From an uncultured Actinomycetes bacterium (GTDB taxonomy: Bacteria; Actinomycetota; Actinomycetes; Nanopelagicales; Nanopelagicaceae), in contig CAINSH010000217.1 in NCBI GenBank assembly GCA_903852955.1, forward strand, positions 1 through 13,281: a DNA stretch of 13,281 nt. Reading direction: 5' to 3'. The translations under genes were made by a program, and so were the position numbers. The notes under the pieces are model-generated. The model saw only the letters and a list, made by a program, of their open reading frames with translations, made no database searches and was not told the DNA's origin. Of the stretch, positions 6,797 through 13,281 are shown piece after piece; the stretch's first letter is position 1, and every line of letters begins with the position of its first letter.

Positions 6797-8143
6797 ATGA
6801 ATTCTTCTCTGGATAATCTGTTCACGCCGGGCCTTGTGGCTGCGCAACAACCACATTGGCCAGGCGGTCCAGAAGGCGCACCAATTAAAGCGGCTGTTGC
6901 CGAATTGAAATCTTTTCCACCGCTTGTATTTGCTGGCGAATGTGATGATCTCAAGGCGCGCATTGCATTGGCTGCCGAAGGTAAAGCTTTTTGGTTACAA
7001 GGCGGAGACTGCGCAGAAACTTTTGCTGCAGCCACAGCTGATTCAATTCGTAATCGCATTAAAACTATTTTGCAGATGGCTGCAGTTTTGCAGTATTACT
7101 CATCACTGCCGGTTGTAAAAGTTGGTCGTATGGCTGGGCAGTTTGCTAAGCCGCGTTCAAATGACATGGAAACACGTGGCGATGTCACACTTCCTGCCTA
7201 CCGAGGCGATGCGGTAAATGATCTTGAATTTAATGAGAAATCTCGTACACCAGATCCACAACGTTTAGTCCGCGTATACAACACTTCGGCAGCAACGTTG
7301 AATTTAGTTCGTGCGTTTACGCAAGGCGGCTTTGCCGATCTTCGCCAGGTTCATGAATGGAATAAGGGTTTTATCCGCGATTCATCTGTGGGAGAGCGTT
7401 ACGAACAGATGGCCATGGAAATCGGTCGCGCCCTTGCGTTTATGAAATCTGCAGGAGTAGATCCAGAATCATTTAAGTCAGTTGATTTCTTTTCAAGTCA
7501 TGAAGCTTTAATTCTTGAGTATGAAAAAGCTTTAACACGCATCGATTCTCGTACTGGAAATCCATATGATGTTTCTGGACACTTCATTTGGATTGGCGAA
7601 CGTACACGTCAGTTAGATGGTGCTCATGTTGATTTCGCATCAAAGGTACGAAATCCAATTGGCATCAAACTTGGACCAAAATCAACCGTTGATGATGCAT
7701 TAGCTCTTATTGAAAAGTTAGATCCAAATCGCGAGCCAGGGCGCATTACTTTCATTACGCGCATGGGCGCAGGCAAAATTCGTGAAGCTCTTCCAGCGCT
7801 AGTCGATGGTGTTACAAAATCTGGGGCGAAGGTTTTATGGGTGTGCGATCCGATGCACGGCAACACGTACGAAGCCCCAACTGGCTATAAGACACGTAAA
7901 TTTGATGATGTTATGGATGAAGTTAAGGGCTTCTTCGAAGTTCACAAAGCACTTGGCACACATCCAGGTGGAATCCATATCGAACTCACTGGTGATGATG
8001 TCACTGAGTGCGTTGGCGGCGGTGAGCAAATTTCACATGAAGATTTAGCCTCACGCTATGAAACCGCATGCGATCCACGCCTTAATCACTCGCAATCACT
8101 AGAGCTTGCTTTTCTGGTTGCCGAGATGCTTCGCGACCGCTAA
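6797..8143 (+). CDS. aroG: Class II 3-deoxy-7-phosphoheptulonate (DAHP) synthase
   Basis: This enzyme condenses PEP and erythrose 4-phosphate to DAHP, the first step of the shikimate pathway. It belongs to the class II (plant-like, AroA II) family found in actinobacteria. The 448 residues include LQGGDCAETF around 67-76, GRMAGQFAKPRS, PAYRGDAVN, SSHEALILEYE, GHFIWIGERTR, WVCDPMHGN and HIELTGDDVTE. The expected metal ligands are Cys72, His354, Glu396 and Asp426. Their spacings (282, 42, 30) equal those I recall for M. tuberculosis AroG (Cys87, His369, Glu411, Asp441). The N-terminus is about 15 residues shorter than that enzyme. The ATG at 6797 follows a TATTCT box by six bases, suggesting a leaderless mRNA. 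It lies 41 bases after pfkA and 10 before ogt. The family call is secure; the symbol follows mycobacterial usage. Confidence 0.96.
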   Translation: MNSSLDNLFTPGLVAAQQPHWPGGPEGAPIKAAVAELKSFPPLVFAGECDDLKARIALAAEGKAFWLQGGDCAETFAAATADSIRNRIKTILQMAAVLQYYSSLPVVKVGRMAGQFAKPRSNDMETRGDVTLPAYRGDAVNDLEFNEKSRTPDPQRLVRVYNTSAATLNLVRAFTQGGFADLRQVHEWNKGFIRDSSVGERYEQMAMEIGRALAFMKSAGVDPESFKSVDFFSSHEALILEYEKALTRIDSRTGNPYDVSGHFIWIGERTRQLDGAHVDFASKVRNPIGIKLGPKSTVDDALALIEKLDPNREPGRITFITRMGAGKIREALPALVDGVTKSGAKVLWVCDPMHGNTYEAPTGYKTRKFDDVMDEVKGFFEVHKALGTHPGGIHIELTGDDVTECVGGGEQISHEDLASRYETACDPRLNHSQSLELAFLVAEMLRDR

Positions 8144-8146
8144 TTT
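8141..8146 (+). promoter_or_regulatory. Weak candidate -10 box of ogt (TAATTT) overlapping the aroG stop
   Basis: TAATTT matches TANNNT and ends seven bases before the ogt GTG. Its first three bases are the aroG stop codon. Spacing is one base longer than in the five better examples in this window. The alternative is simple read-through from aroG with no own promoter. Confidence 0.25.
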
Positions 8147-8153
8147 TCTTCCC

Positions 8154-8627
8154 GTGCCTTTATTAGTTACCACTCACAAGACCCCTGTCGGTAATTTGAA
8201 TTTACTGGCCGATGATCAAATCTTGCTTGGGGCTAATCTTTCGACAATCGCTGCATTCAAAGCCGGTAAAGATTTAAAAATCGTCAAATCAATTCCTGTA
8301 ATTAGCGATTTAATTAATGATTACTTCGATGGCGATATTTCAGCAATTAACGGAATAAAAGTAAATCAACCCGGAGCTCCTTTTTCTCAAGCTGCATGGA
8401 AAGCAATGAGAAAAATCTCTGGTGGAAAAACTTTGTCCTATGCAGAAATTGCGGCGCGCGCCGGATCACCGGCTGCAGTTCGAGCAGCTGGAAGTGCATG
8501 TGCAAATAACGCAATCATGTTGGTTGTGCCGTGCCACCGAGTTGTAAAAACTGGGGGAGCCTTGGGCAACTACGCCTATGGGGTAAATAAGAAAGAGTGG
8601 CTATTACGCCACGAGGGCTACCTTTAA
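8154..8627 (+). CDS. ogt: Methylated-DNA--[protein]-cysteine S-methyltransferase
   Basis: This is a suicide DNA repair protein that moves the alkyl group from O6-alkylguanine to its own cysteine. From the GTG start it has 157 residues, with a degenerate RNase H-like N-terminal domain to about residue 70 and then the conserved DNA-binding half: FSQAAWKAM, TLSYAEIAARAG, the Arg-finger region AVRAAGSACANN, and the active-site PCHRVV with Cys127 and His128, followed by [18 protein letters not shown]. Cys in PCHR, not Trp, separates it from the non-catalytic ATL proteins. GTG at 8154 starts ten bases after the aroG stop and gives MPLLVTTHKTPVG. A frame open upstream from TTG 8106 would add an unlikely, Trp- and Cys-containing segment inside aroG. 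The 3' end overlaps the convergent ltaE by 24 bases. No clear Shine-Dalgarno sequence is present. Confidence 0.93.
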   Translation: MPLLVTTHKTPVGNLNLLADDQILLGANLSTIAAFKAGKDLKIVKSIPVISDLINDYFDGDISAINGIKVNQPGAPFSQAAWKAMRKISGGKTLSYAEIAARAGSPAAVRAAGSACANNAIMLVVPCHRVVKTGGALGNYAYGVNKKEWLLRHEGYL

Positions 8628-9638
8628 AATTTCGATTGCTTCGCTGCATTGAGCATCATCAAAATCTAAATGCGTTACAAGTCGTGCATATTTAGGCCCA
8701 AGCGCACTTATCCAAAGACCCTTTTCACGACAACGAGTTGCTAGTTCGGCGGCAGTAATTGGAAGATTAGCTAAATCCAAACCAACGATATTTGTTTGGA
8801 CTGTTGCTGGGTCAACAAGTGTTGAGTCAATTGCTGCAATTGCTATAGCGATTTGCTTAGCTCGACGATGATCTTCGGCTAAACGCGAAATGTTGTTATC
8901 TAAAGCATAATGCGCAGCCGCTGCAAGTAAACCTACCTGTCGCATTCCTGCGCCATAACGCTTTCGCCATACTCGCGCCTTGGAAACCCGCTCTTTTGTC
9001 GAAAGCATGACTGAACCGATAGGTGCGCCTAAGCCTTTAGATAAACAGACACTTACTGTGTCGAAATACTTTCCATATTCTGCAAATGGAGTTCCACTTG
9101 CAATATGTGCATTCCAAATTCTGGCGCCATCCAAGTGAAGGGCAAGTTTTAAAGCGTCAGCACCTTTGCGAAGTTCAGCGATTTCAGAGATTGGTTGTAC
9201 GGTTCCGCCGCCAAAATTGTGGGTATTTTCAACCGCAATTGCAGTTGTTGAAACCAAATATGGCCCCGAGTCAGGTCGTGCAATTTCTAGAGCGTCAGCT
9301 GCGCGCAATAAACCATGTATTGCCGGCCATGTCCGAGTAGTGATTCCACTAAAAACTGCAGCTGCGCCAAGTTCTGCGCGCACAATATGCGAGTTAGTTT
9401 CTGCAATTAATTCTTCGCCAGGGTTAACAAGCATTCGAATAGCTAATTGATTAGCTAAGGAACCAGTAGGTGTGAATACACCAGCTTCTTTTCCAAACAT
9501 TGCCGCAACACGTTCTTCAAGTGAGTTAACGGTTGGATCATCACCATACACATCATCACCAACAGGGGCCGCAGCTATTGCTTCACGCATAGCTTGTGAT
9601 GGACGGGTTACGGTATCTGAACGAAGATCAATTGCCAT
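8604..9638 (-). CDS. ltaE: Low-specificity L-threonine aldolase
   Basis: This is a PLP-dependent fold-type I aldolase that cleaves L-threonine or L-allo-threonine to glycine and acetaldehyde, and supplies glycine in some bacteria. The 344-residue protein begins [14 protein letters not shown], a family hallmark, followed by [15 protein letters not shown] near 27-41, [12 protein letters not shown] near 56-67, [11 protein letters not shown] near 83, [11 protein letters not shown] near 168-178 and the PLP-binding Lys201 in [11 protein letters not shown]. The C-terminal domain is complete. It is the last gene of the minus-strand cluster, nine bases after the EamA gene. A TAGGCT box whose first three bases are that gene's stop codon ends six bases before the ltaE ATG, so a separate leaderless promoter is likely. 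Related beta-hydroxy amino acids may also be substrates. Confidence 0.94.
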   Translation of the reverse strand: MAIDLRSDTVTRPSQAMREAIAAAPVGDDVYGDDPTVNSLEERVAAMFGKEAGVFTPTGSLANQLAIRMLVNPGEELIAETNSHIVRAELGAAAVFSGITTRTWPAIHGLLRAADALEIARPDSGPYLVSTTAIAVENTHNFGGGTVQPISEIAELRKGADALKLALHLDGARIWNAHIASGTPFAEYGKYFDTVSVCLSKGLGAPIGSVMLSTKERVSKARVWRKRYGAGMRQVGLLAAAAHYALDNNISRLAEDHRRAKQIAIAIAAIDSTLVDPATVQTNIVGLDLANLPITAAELATRCREKGLWISALGPKYARLVTHLDFDDAQCSEAIEILKVALVA

Positions 9639-9644
9639 GTAACG

Positions 9645-9650
9645 AGCCTA
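9645..9650 (-). promoter_or_regulatory. Candidate leaderless promoter -10 box of ltaE (TAGGCT), overlapping a stop codon
   Basis: On the minus strand TAGGCT (TANNNT) is followed by six bases and the ltaE ATG. The first three bases, TAG, are the stop codon of the upstream EamA gene. There is no good Shine-Dalgarno sequence at normal distance; the purine run at about 9651-9660 is too far from the ATG. Confidence 0.45.
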
Positions 9651-10514
9651 CTTCTCTTCTTTGATAACAATCAAATACATTGCGCCAACTACCAAGATTC
9701 CGCCAATTGCGCTCTGAAGAGTTAAAACCTCGCCGCCAAAAGCAATGGCAAAGATTGCTGCAAAGACAACTTCCATCGTTAAAATAACGGCGACCTTGGT
9801 AGATGTCATATGAGCTTGGGCCCACGTTTGAATAATAAATGCGATGGCGGTGGCAAAAATCGAGGTGAAAACCACAACTCCCCACACGCCTGAATCTGGG
9901 GGAAGTGAATAACCACCTGGAATCGAAGCAATGCCGGCCAGAAAAGCACACATAACAAGTTGCACGAGCGTCATTGCATAAGGGTCGCGACCAGAACTCC
10001 ATTGGCTAAGTGAAATTATGTGCAATGCATAAAAAATTGCGCTAACAAAGACTAGGAGTTCGCCAAAACCAACTGAAAATCCATGAATTGAAAGAAAGCC
10101 AAGACCAATGGTTGCAATGGCGATACATATCCAAACAAATCTACTAATTTTCTCTTTTAGAAATAGCCAAGCAAATAATGGAGTGAGCACGATATATAAA
10201 CCCGTAACAAAGCCAGTAATTGCAGCACCAGTTCGTTCGAGGCCTAAAGTTTGAAAAATGTAGCCGAATCCAAGAAAAATTCCGGCAGTTCCAGCTCGGA
10301 GCAAGAGATCTTTATTTACTAACTTGAGTACTTGAGGACGAATAAGAATCATTGCCACCACACCCAATACGAAGCGTGTAAATAGAAAGTTGTTGACGCT
10401 TTGGCGCTGAATAGCATCCTTCATAATCACAAATGCCCAACCCCAGGCCATGGCAACAGTAAGCAGTGCCCAAGGGGCTAATTTCATCCGAAACAAGTGT
10501 TTGGCGTTGCTCAT
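9648..10514 (-). CDS. EamA/DMT-family membrane transporter (second copy type)
   Basis: This is a 288-residue polytopic membrane protein of the drug/metabolite transporter superfamily with about ten hydrophobic helices in two EamA halves. The first half carries the typical AMAWGWAFVIMK near 20-31, FTRFVLGVVAMILIRP near 45-60, the mid-protein segment TGLYIVLTPLFAWLFLKEKIS, and the second half the matching late segment ILTMEVVFAAIFAIAFGGEVLT. It is clearly different from the other EamA protein in the window, so this is not a recent duplication. The ATG overlaps the nfo stop (ATGA), indicating translational coupling. An alternative start at Met10 is possible. The neighbour ltaE hints at amino-acid export, as known for some DMT members, but the substrate is unknown. 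Confidence 0.85.
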   Translation of the reverse strand: MSNAKHLFRMKLAPWALLTVAMAWGWAFVIMKDAIQRQSVNNFLFTRFVLGVVAMILIRPQVLKLVNKDLLLRAGTAGIFLGFGYIFQTLGLERTGAAITGFVTGLYIVLTPLFAWLFLKEKISRFVWICIAIATIGLGFLSIHGFSVGFGELLVFVSAIFYALHIISLSQWSSGRDPYAMTLVQLVMCAFLAGIASIPGGYSLPPDSGVWGVVVFTSIFATAIAFIIQTWAQAHMTSTKVAVILTMEVVFAAIFAIAFGGEVLTLQSAIGGILVVGAMYLIVIKEEK

Positions 10515-11380
10515 TTTTTATCGCGCAGTTTTTTCAACAAAGCGACTTCAGGTTTGTGCTTTTGCTCTAAACCGGGAGTTTCCAAAATTAATGGTGCATT
10601 GGCAACAGCTGGGTGCGCAAGTAGTTCAGCAAAAGGTTCGATGCCGATATGACCATCACCGATATTTTGATGACGATCTTTTAAGGCCCCGCAAACGTCC
10701 ATTGAGTCGTTGGCATGAACAAGTTGGAAACGTTCAACACCAGCAATCTGGACTAGAAGGTCGATAGTTGCCGTCATGCCACCTTTAATCGAAATATCGT
10801 GTCCAGCTGCAAACACGTGGCAGGTGTCTAGACAGATTCCAACCTTGGGGTGATATTCGAGAGCTTTTAGATAGTTTTCTAAATCGTCAAGTTTCTTAAC
10901 TAATGATTGACCCTGACCAGCAGTTGGTTCAAGTAATAAGTAGGGTGAATCATCGTTGAGTTCATTTAATATGGGCATCATGCCTTCGTGAATCTGTTTC
11001 CAGGCTTTTTCTATATGACTTACATCAACGGCAGATCCAGTATGGATCACTGCCCCTAGAGCGCCAATATCGCTGGCGCGCTGCAGCGAATATTTTGTTG
11101 AAGCTAATGAATTTAAATATGTTGCCTCAGTAGGCGAACCCAAATTGATTAGAAAAGGTGCATGGACATAAGTTTCAAGATCCATTTCGGCAGCTTTAAT
11201 TTTGTAAGCCTCATCAAGTTCGGGTTTAGCCGCCGGCATCGCCCACATGCGCGGACTAGAAGCAAAGACTTGAATCGCACTTGCTCCGATTTCTTTGGCA
11301 TATTCAATGGAGCGTTTTGCCATTCCACCAGTTGTCGGGACATGGGCACCAATACGTGGCTTATTTGGCTCTTTCGGCAT
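10511..11380 (-). CDS. nfo: Deoxyribonuclease IV (AP endonuclease family 2)
   Basis: This is an endonuclease IV that cuts 5' of abasic sites and removes blocked 3' ends in base excision repair. The 289-residue TIM barrel keeps all nine ligands of the trinuclear zinc site known from E. coli Nfo: His73, His113, Glu151, Asp185, His188, His222, Asp235, His237 and Glu267. They lie in the motifs VHAPF, VIHTGS, LLEPTAGQG, CLDTCHVFAAG, LVHANDS, DRHQNIGDGHIG and ILETPG. The N-terminal GAHVPTTGGM is typical. The gene lies four bases after the kinase stop and overlaps the following EamA start by four bases, so it sits in a tight cluster. A TAGGGT box six bases before the ATG, overlapping the end of the kinase gene, could add an internal leaderless promoter. 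The same TAGGG could instead act as a weak Shine-Dalgarno sequence. Confidence 0.96.
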   Translation of the reverse strand: MPKEPNKPRIGAHVPTTGGMAKRSIEYAKEIGASAIQVFASSPRMWAMPAAKPELDEAYKIKAAEMDLETYVHAPFLINLGSPTEATYLNSLASTKYSLQRASDIGALGAVIHTGSAVDVSHIEKAWKQIHEGMMPILNELNDDSPYLLLEPTAGQGQSLVKKLDDLENYLKALEYHPKVGICLDTCHVFAAGHDISIKGGMTATIDLLVQIAGVERFQLVHANDSMDVCGALKDRHQNIGDGHIGIEPFAELLAHPAVANAPLILETPGLEQKHKPEVALLKKLRDKK

Positions 11381-11384
11381 TGGC

Positions 11385-13281
11385 TTACCCTACGGTAATT
11401 GTGACAGTACTGCCACGTTTAACCTTGCTTCCGACCCTTGGAACTATATTTGTAACCTTCTTAGTTTTCTTTGTACCAAGTTTCTTTACTTCGACTTTTA
11501 ATTCTAAGTCTGTAAGGGTTTTTATCGCCAATGATTGTTCAATCGAGAAGACATTGGGCACAAATACAAATTGAGATCCCTTTGAAATAACTAAGGTAAT
11601 CGTAGATCCCTTTGGCGCCTCAGCAACGCCAGATGGTTCCTGCTTAATAACAGCTCCAGATAAAATATTTTCATCAAAGGCGTACGTAGATTCGACATTA
11701 AAACCAAGGTCAGTTAACTCGTTTAGCGCTTGTTCTCCGCTTTTTCCAGCATAAGAAGTAAGCGCTACCGTTTCTAATCCCTTACTTATTACCAACGAGA
11801 TGATTGCATCCCGCTTCACTTTGGTACCGGGCTCTGGACTAGAAGTGATTACAAAACCTTTTGGTACCAGTTTGCTAAATACTTCAGTATTTGCTCCAAG
11901 GGAAAGTGGGAACTTCTCAATTGCAGCTTTTGCGGCTTCAGGAGTTAATCCCGCAACTGGGGGAATTAAGTATCGCTCTGGACCTTTGGACACAATTAAT
12001 TTAACTTGCCCGCCCGCTTCAACGCGTCCACCGCCTGGTGGAATTGATTCAATGATGGCCCCTTTTGGAATTTCTTCATCAAAGCGGTTTTCTGAAATTA
12101 GCGTTGTTAAACCAAGCGGAGTTAAGGTTGAAGTTGCATCTTCAAGAGTGCCGCCCACAATAGATGGCACAACAACACGTGAACCTGGTCCAACTAATGT
12201 CCACCAACCGCCAACTCCTAGAGCAACGGCAAGAATGAATGCAACTTTGCGGTTCCTGCGTACTCGCTTGCTCGCCCTTTTCTTTCTTTCCTTTTGCTTT
12301 TGCTTTTTTTCTTGTATCTCCTGAATTTCCTGAGTGGATTCCTTGACTTCAACAGTGTGCTCTTTTTCGACTTCAACTACATTTTTCGATTTACTTCGAG
12401 GTTTCTCTTTAATGGGTTCAATAGGAAGGTCTAGCGCTAACTTCATCTGATTGCTTTTAGGGTCAATCTCATTTTGAATAGATTCCAAAGAGCTCAAAAA
12501 CTTTCCAGCATTTGCTGGACGCTTATCTGGATCTCGATTTGTAGCACTAGCAATAAGAAGATTAAGTGCTTCGGGAACGTCTTTTCGTTTGCTCCGTAGT
12601 TGGGGAACTTCTTCGTTTACATGCATGTATGCAATTTGAATAGGGGAGTCACCGAGAAAAGGCTTTTCTCCAGTTAGCATTTCAAAGGCCACAATTCCTA
12701 CTGCGTAAATATCACTTCGGGCATCTGCAATACCACGCTGAACTTGCTCGGGAGAAAGATAAGAGACAGATCCCAGAATCACACTTGATTCAGCCGTCAT
12801 TGTTGAGCCAATTAGTTCTCCGCGCGCAAGACCGAAATCGGCAATTTTCACGCGACCCTCTTTAGATATCAAGATATTTTCAGGTTTGATATCGCGGTGC
12901 ACGATCCCTAAATCATGTGCGGCGGCAAGTGCACTTAAAATCGGAGTTAAATAATTAATTGCATCTTTGATTTCAAATCTGCCGCGCTCATTTAAGTATT
13001 CTCGAAGTGTGTGACCCTCAATTAACTCCATAACAATAAAGACGGCCGGGACACCGTTTTGATTCCACCCTTGATCCTGGACGGCAACAATGTTGGGATG
13101 TGAAAGTGCAGCAGCAGCTTTAGCTTCTCTAATGAAGCGATTAACGAAAGCTTCATCTTGGGCTAAATGCGGATGCATAATCTTTACTGCAACTTTTCGA
13201 TCTAAGCGAGTATCAATTGCCTCATAGATCGAAGCCATTCCACCGTTTCCTACTTGGCGAGTGAGCTGATAGCGCCCATCG
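11385..13281 (-). CDS. PASTA-domain Ser/Thr protein kinase (PknB/PknL type), N-terminus cut by the window edge
   Basis: This is a membrane-anchored Hanks-type kinase; its reading frame runs off the right edge, so only about 631 residues are visible. The first 14 codons (13239-13280) include the Gly-rich loop GNGGMAS, so an ATG at 13238 is internal and not the start. Numbered from that Met: catalytic Lys19 in VAVK, HRDIKPEN at 114-121, DFG at 134-136, activation-loop threonines 146 and 148, and GSVSYLSPEQ at 156-165. A juxtamembrane stretch (about 280-331) turns from acidic to strongly basic (KKQKQKERKK), then one membrane helix at about 332-351, then four PASTA repeats (about 354-418, 419-487, 488-554, 555-617), which end the protein. 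PASTA repeats sense peptidoglycan or lipid II in known kinases. It is probably first in a cluster with nfo. PknL identity is suggested by aroG nearby but is not settled. Confidence 0.95.
   Translation of the reverse strand, partial: DGRYQLTRQVGNGGMASIYEAIDTRLDRKVAVKIMHPHLAQDEAFVNRFIREAKAAAALSHPNIVAVQDQGWNQNGVPAVFIVMELIEGHTLREYLNERGRFEIKDAINYLTPILSALAAAHDLGIVHRDIKPENILISKEGRVKIADFGLARGELIGSTMTAESSVILGSVSYLSPEQVQRGIADARSDIYAVGIVAFEMLTGEKPFLGDSPIQIAYMHVNEEVPQLRSKRKDVPEALNLLIASATNRDPDKRPANAGKFLSSLESIQNEIDPKSNQMKLALDLPIEPIKEKPRSKSKNVVEVEKEHTVEVKESTQEIQEIQEKKQKQKERKKRASKRVRRNRKVAFILAVALGVGGWWTLVGPGSRVVVPSIVGGTLEDATSTLTPLGLTTLISENRFDEEIPKGAIIESIPPGGGRVEAGGQVKLIVSKGPERYLIPPVAGLTPEAAKAAIEKFPLSLGANTEVFSKLVPKGFVITSSPEPGTKVKRDAIISLVISKGLETVALTSYAGKSGEQALNELTDLGFNVESTYAFDENILSGAVIKQEPSGVAEAPKGSTITLVISKGSQFVFVPNVFSIEQSLAIKTLTDLELKVEVKKLGTKKTKKVTNIVPRVGSKVKRGSTVTITVG
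11387..11392 (-). promoter_or_regulatory. Candidate leaderless promoter -10 box of nfo (TAGGGT), within the kinase gene end
   Basis: On the minus strand TAGGGT is followed by six bases and the nfo ATG. It covers the last kinase codons and the first base of the kinase stop TAA. It fits the TANNNT-N6-ATG pattern of the window. The AGGG core could alternatively serve as a ribosome binding site about seven bases from the ATG, so this is the most ambiguous of the five. Confidence 0.4.

Noticed and set aside
8106..8153. TTG at 8106 as the ogt start
   Set aside because: It would place 12 codons inside aroG and add a segment unlike Ogt proteins. GTG 8154 gives a normal N-terminus.
12298..12310. T-rich run that could resemble an intrinsic terminator tail
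   Set aside because: It encodes the Lys/Gln-rich linker of the kinase on the minus strand and has no GC-rich stem beside it.
11800..12324. Open frame of 174 codons on the plus strand inside the kinase gene
   Set aside because: It mirrors the PASTA and linker coding region in the opposite strand, resembles no protein I know and has low-complexity Phe/Leu-rich ends.
13236..13238. ATG at 13236-13238 as the kinase start
   Set aside because: The frame stays open to the window edge and the upstream codons encode the Gly-rich ATP-binding loop, so the true start is outside the window.
1..13281. Mobile elements, CRISPR arrays, tRNA or rRNA genes, toxin-antitoxin or defence genes
   Set aside because: No spaced direct repeats, transposase or integrase motifs, RNA gene sequences or small paired genes were recognisable. 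The window reads as core chromosome.

Overview
The window looks like chromosomal DNA from a streamlined, fairly low-GC actinobacterium (GC roughly in the low to mid forties by eye), most like the freshwater acI / Nanopelagicales type. The lineage call rests on several things: a class II DAHP synthase whose metal ligands keep the same spacing I recall for Mycobacterium tuberculosis AroG; a glgA/glgM gene divergent from glgC as in mycobacteria; an actinobacterial-type phosphofructokinase; a PASTA-domain Ser/Thr kinase; and what look like many leaderless promoters. Coding density is extreme. The longest stretch without a gene is about 96 bases. I see no tRNA, rRNA, CRISPR array, insertion sequence or phage gene.

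Layout, left to right. (1) era (+) meets an EamA-family transporter gene (-) tail to tail, with overlapping stop codons. The transporter gene follows glgA directly, with zero bases between the glgA stop and its ATG. (2) glgA (-) and glgC (+) diverge from a very short promoter region. (3) glgC (+) meets xylB (-) tail to tail, 4 bases apart. (4) xylB (-) and pfkA (+) diverge, and pfkA is followed by aroG (class II DAHP synthase) and ogt on the plus strand. (5) ogt meets the last gene of a minus-strand cluster tail to tail with a 24-base overlap. In transcription order that cluster is a PASTA Ser/Thr kinase (its N-terminus lies off the right edge), nfo, a second EamA transporter and ltaE.

Functionally, the middle of the window is central carbon metabolism. 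GlgC makes ADP-glucose and releases PPi, and GlgA/GlgM uses the ADP-glucose. XylB feeds xylulose 5-phosphate into the pentose phosphate pathway. PfkA carries the Asp104/Lys124 pair typical of PPi-dependent enzymes. DAHP synthase draws PEP and erythrose 4-phosphate into aromatic synthesis. The right side holds a membrane-anchored signalling kinase, two DNA repair enzymes (Nfo and Ogt), threonine aldolase and a transporter.

I did not find an obviously new multi-gene system. Two signals seem most worth following. Five genes share a TANNNT box exactly six bases before the ATG, consistent with leaderless transcription, and in two of them the box overlaps the upstream gene's stop codon. The other is the PPi-type signature in PfkA, encoded close to the PPi-producing GlgC.
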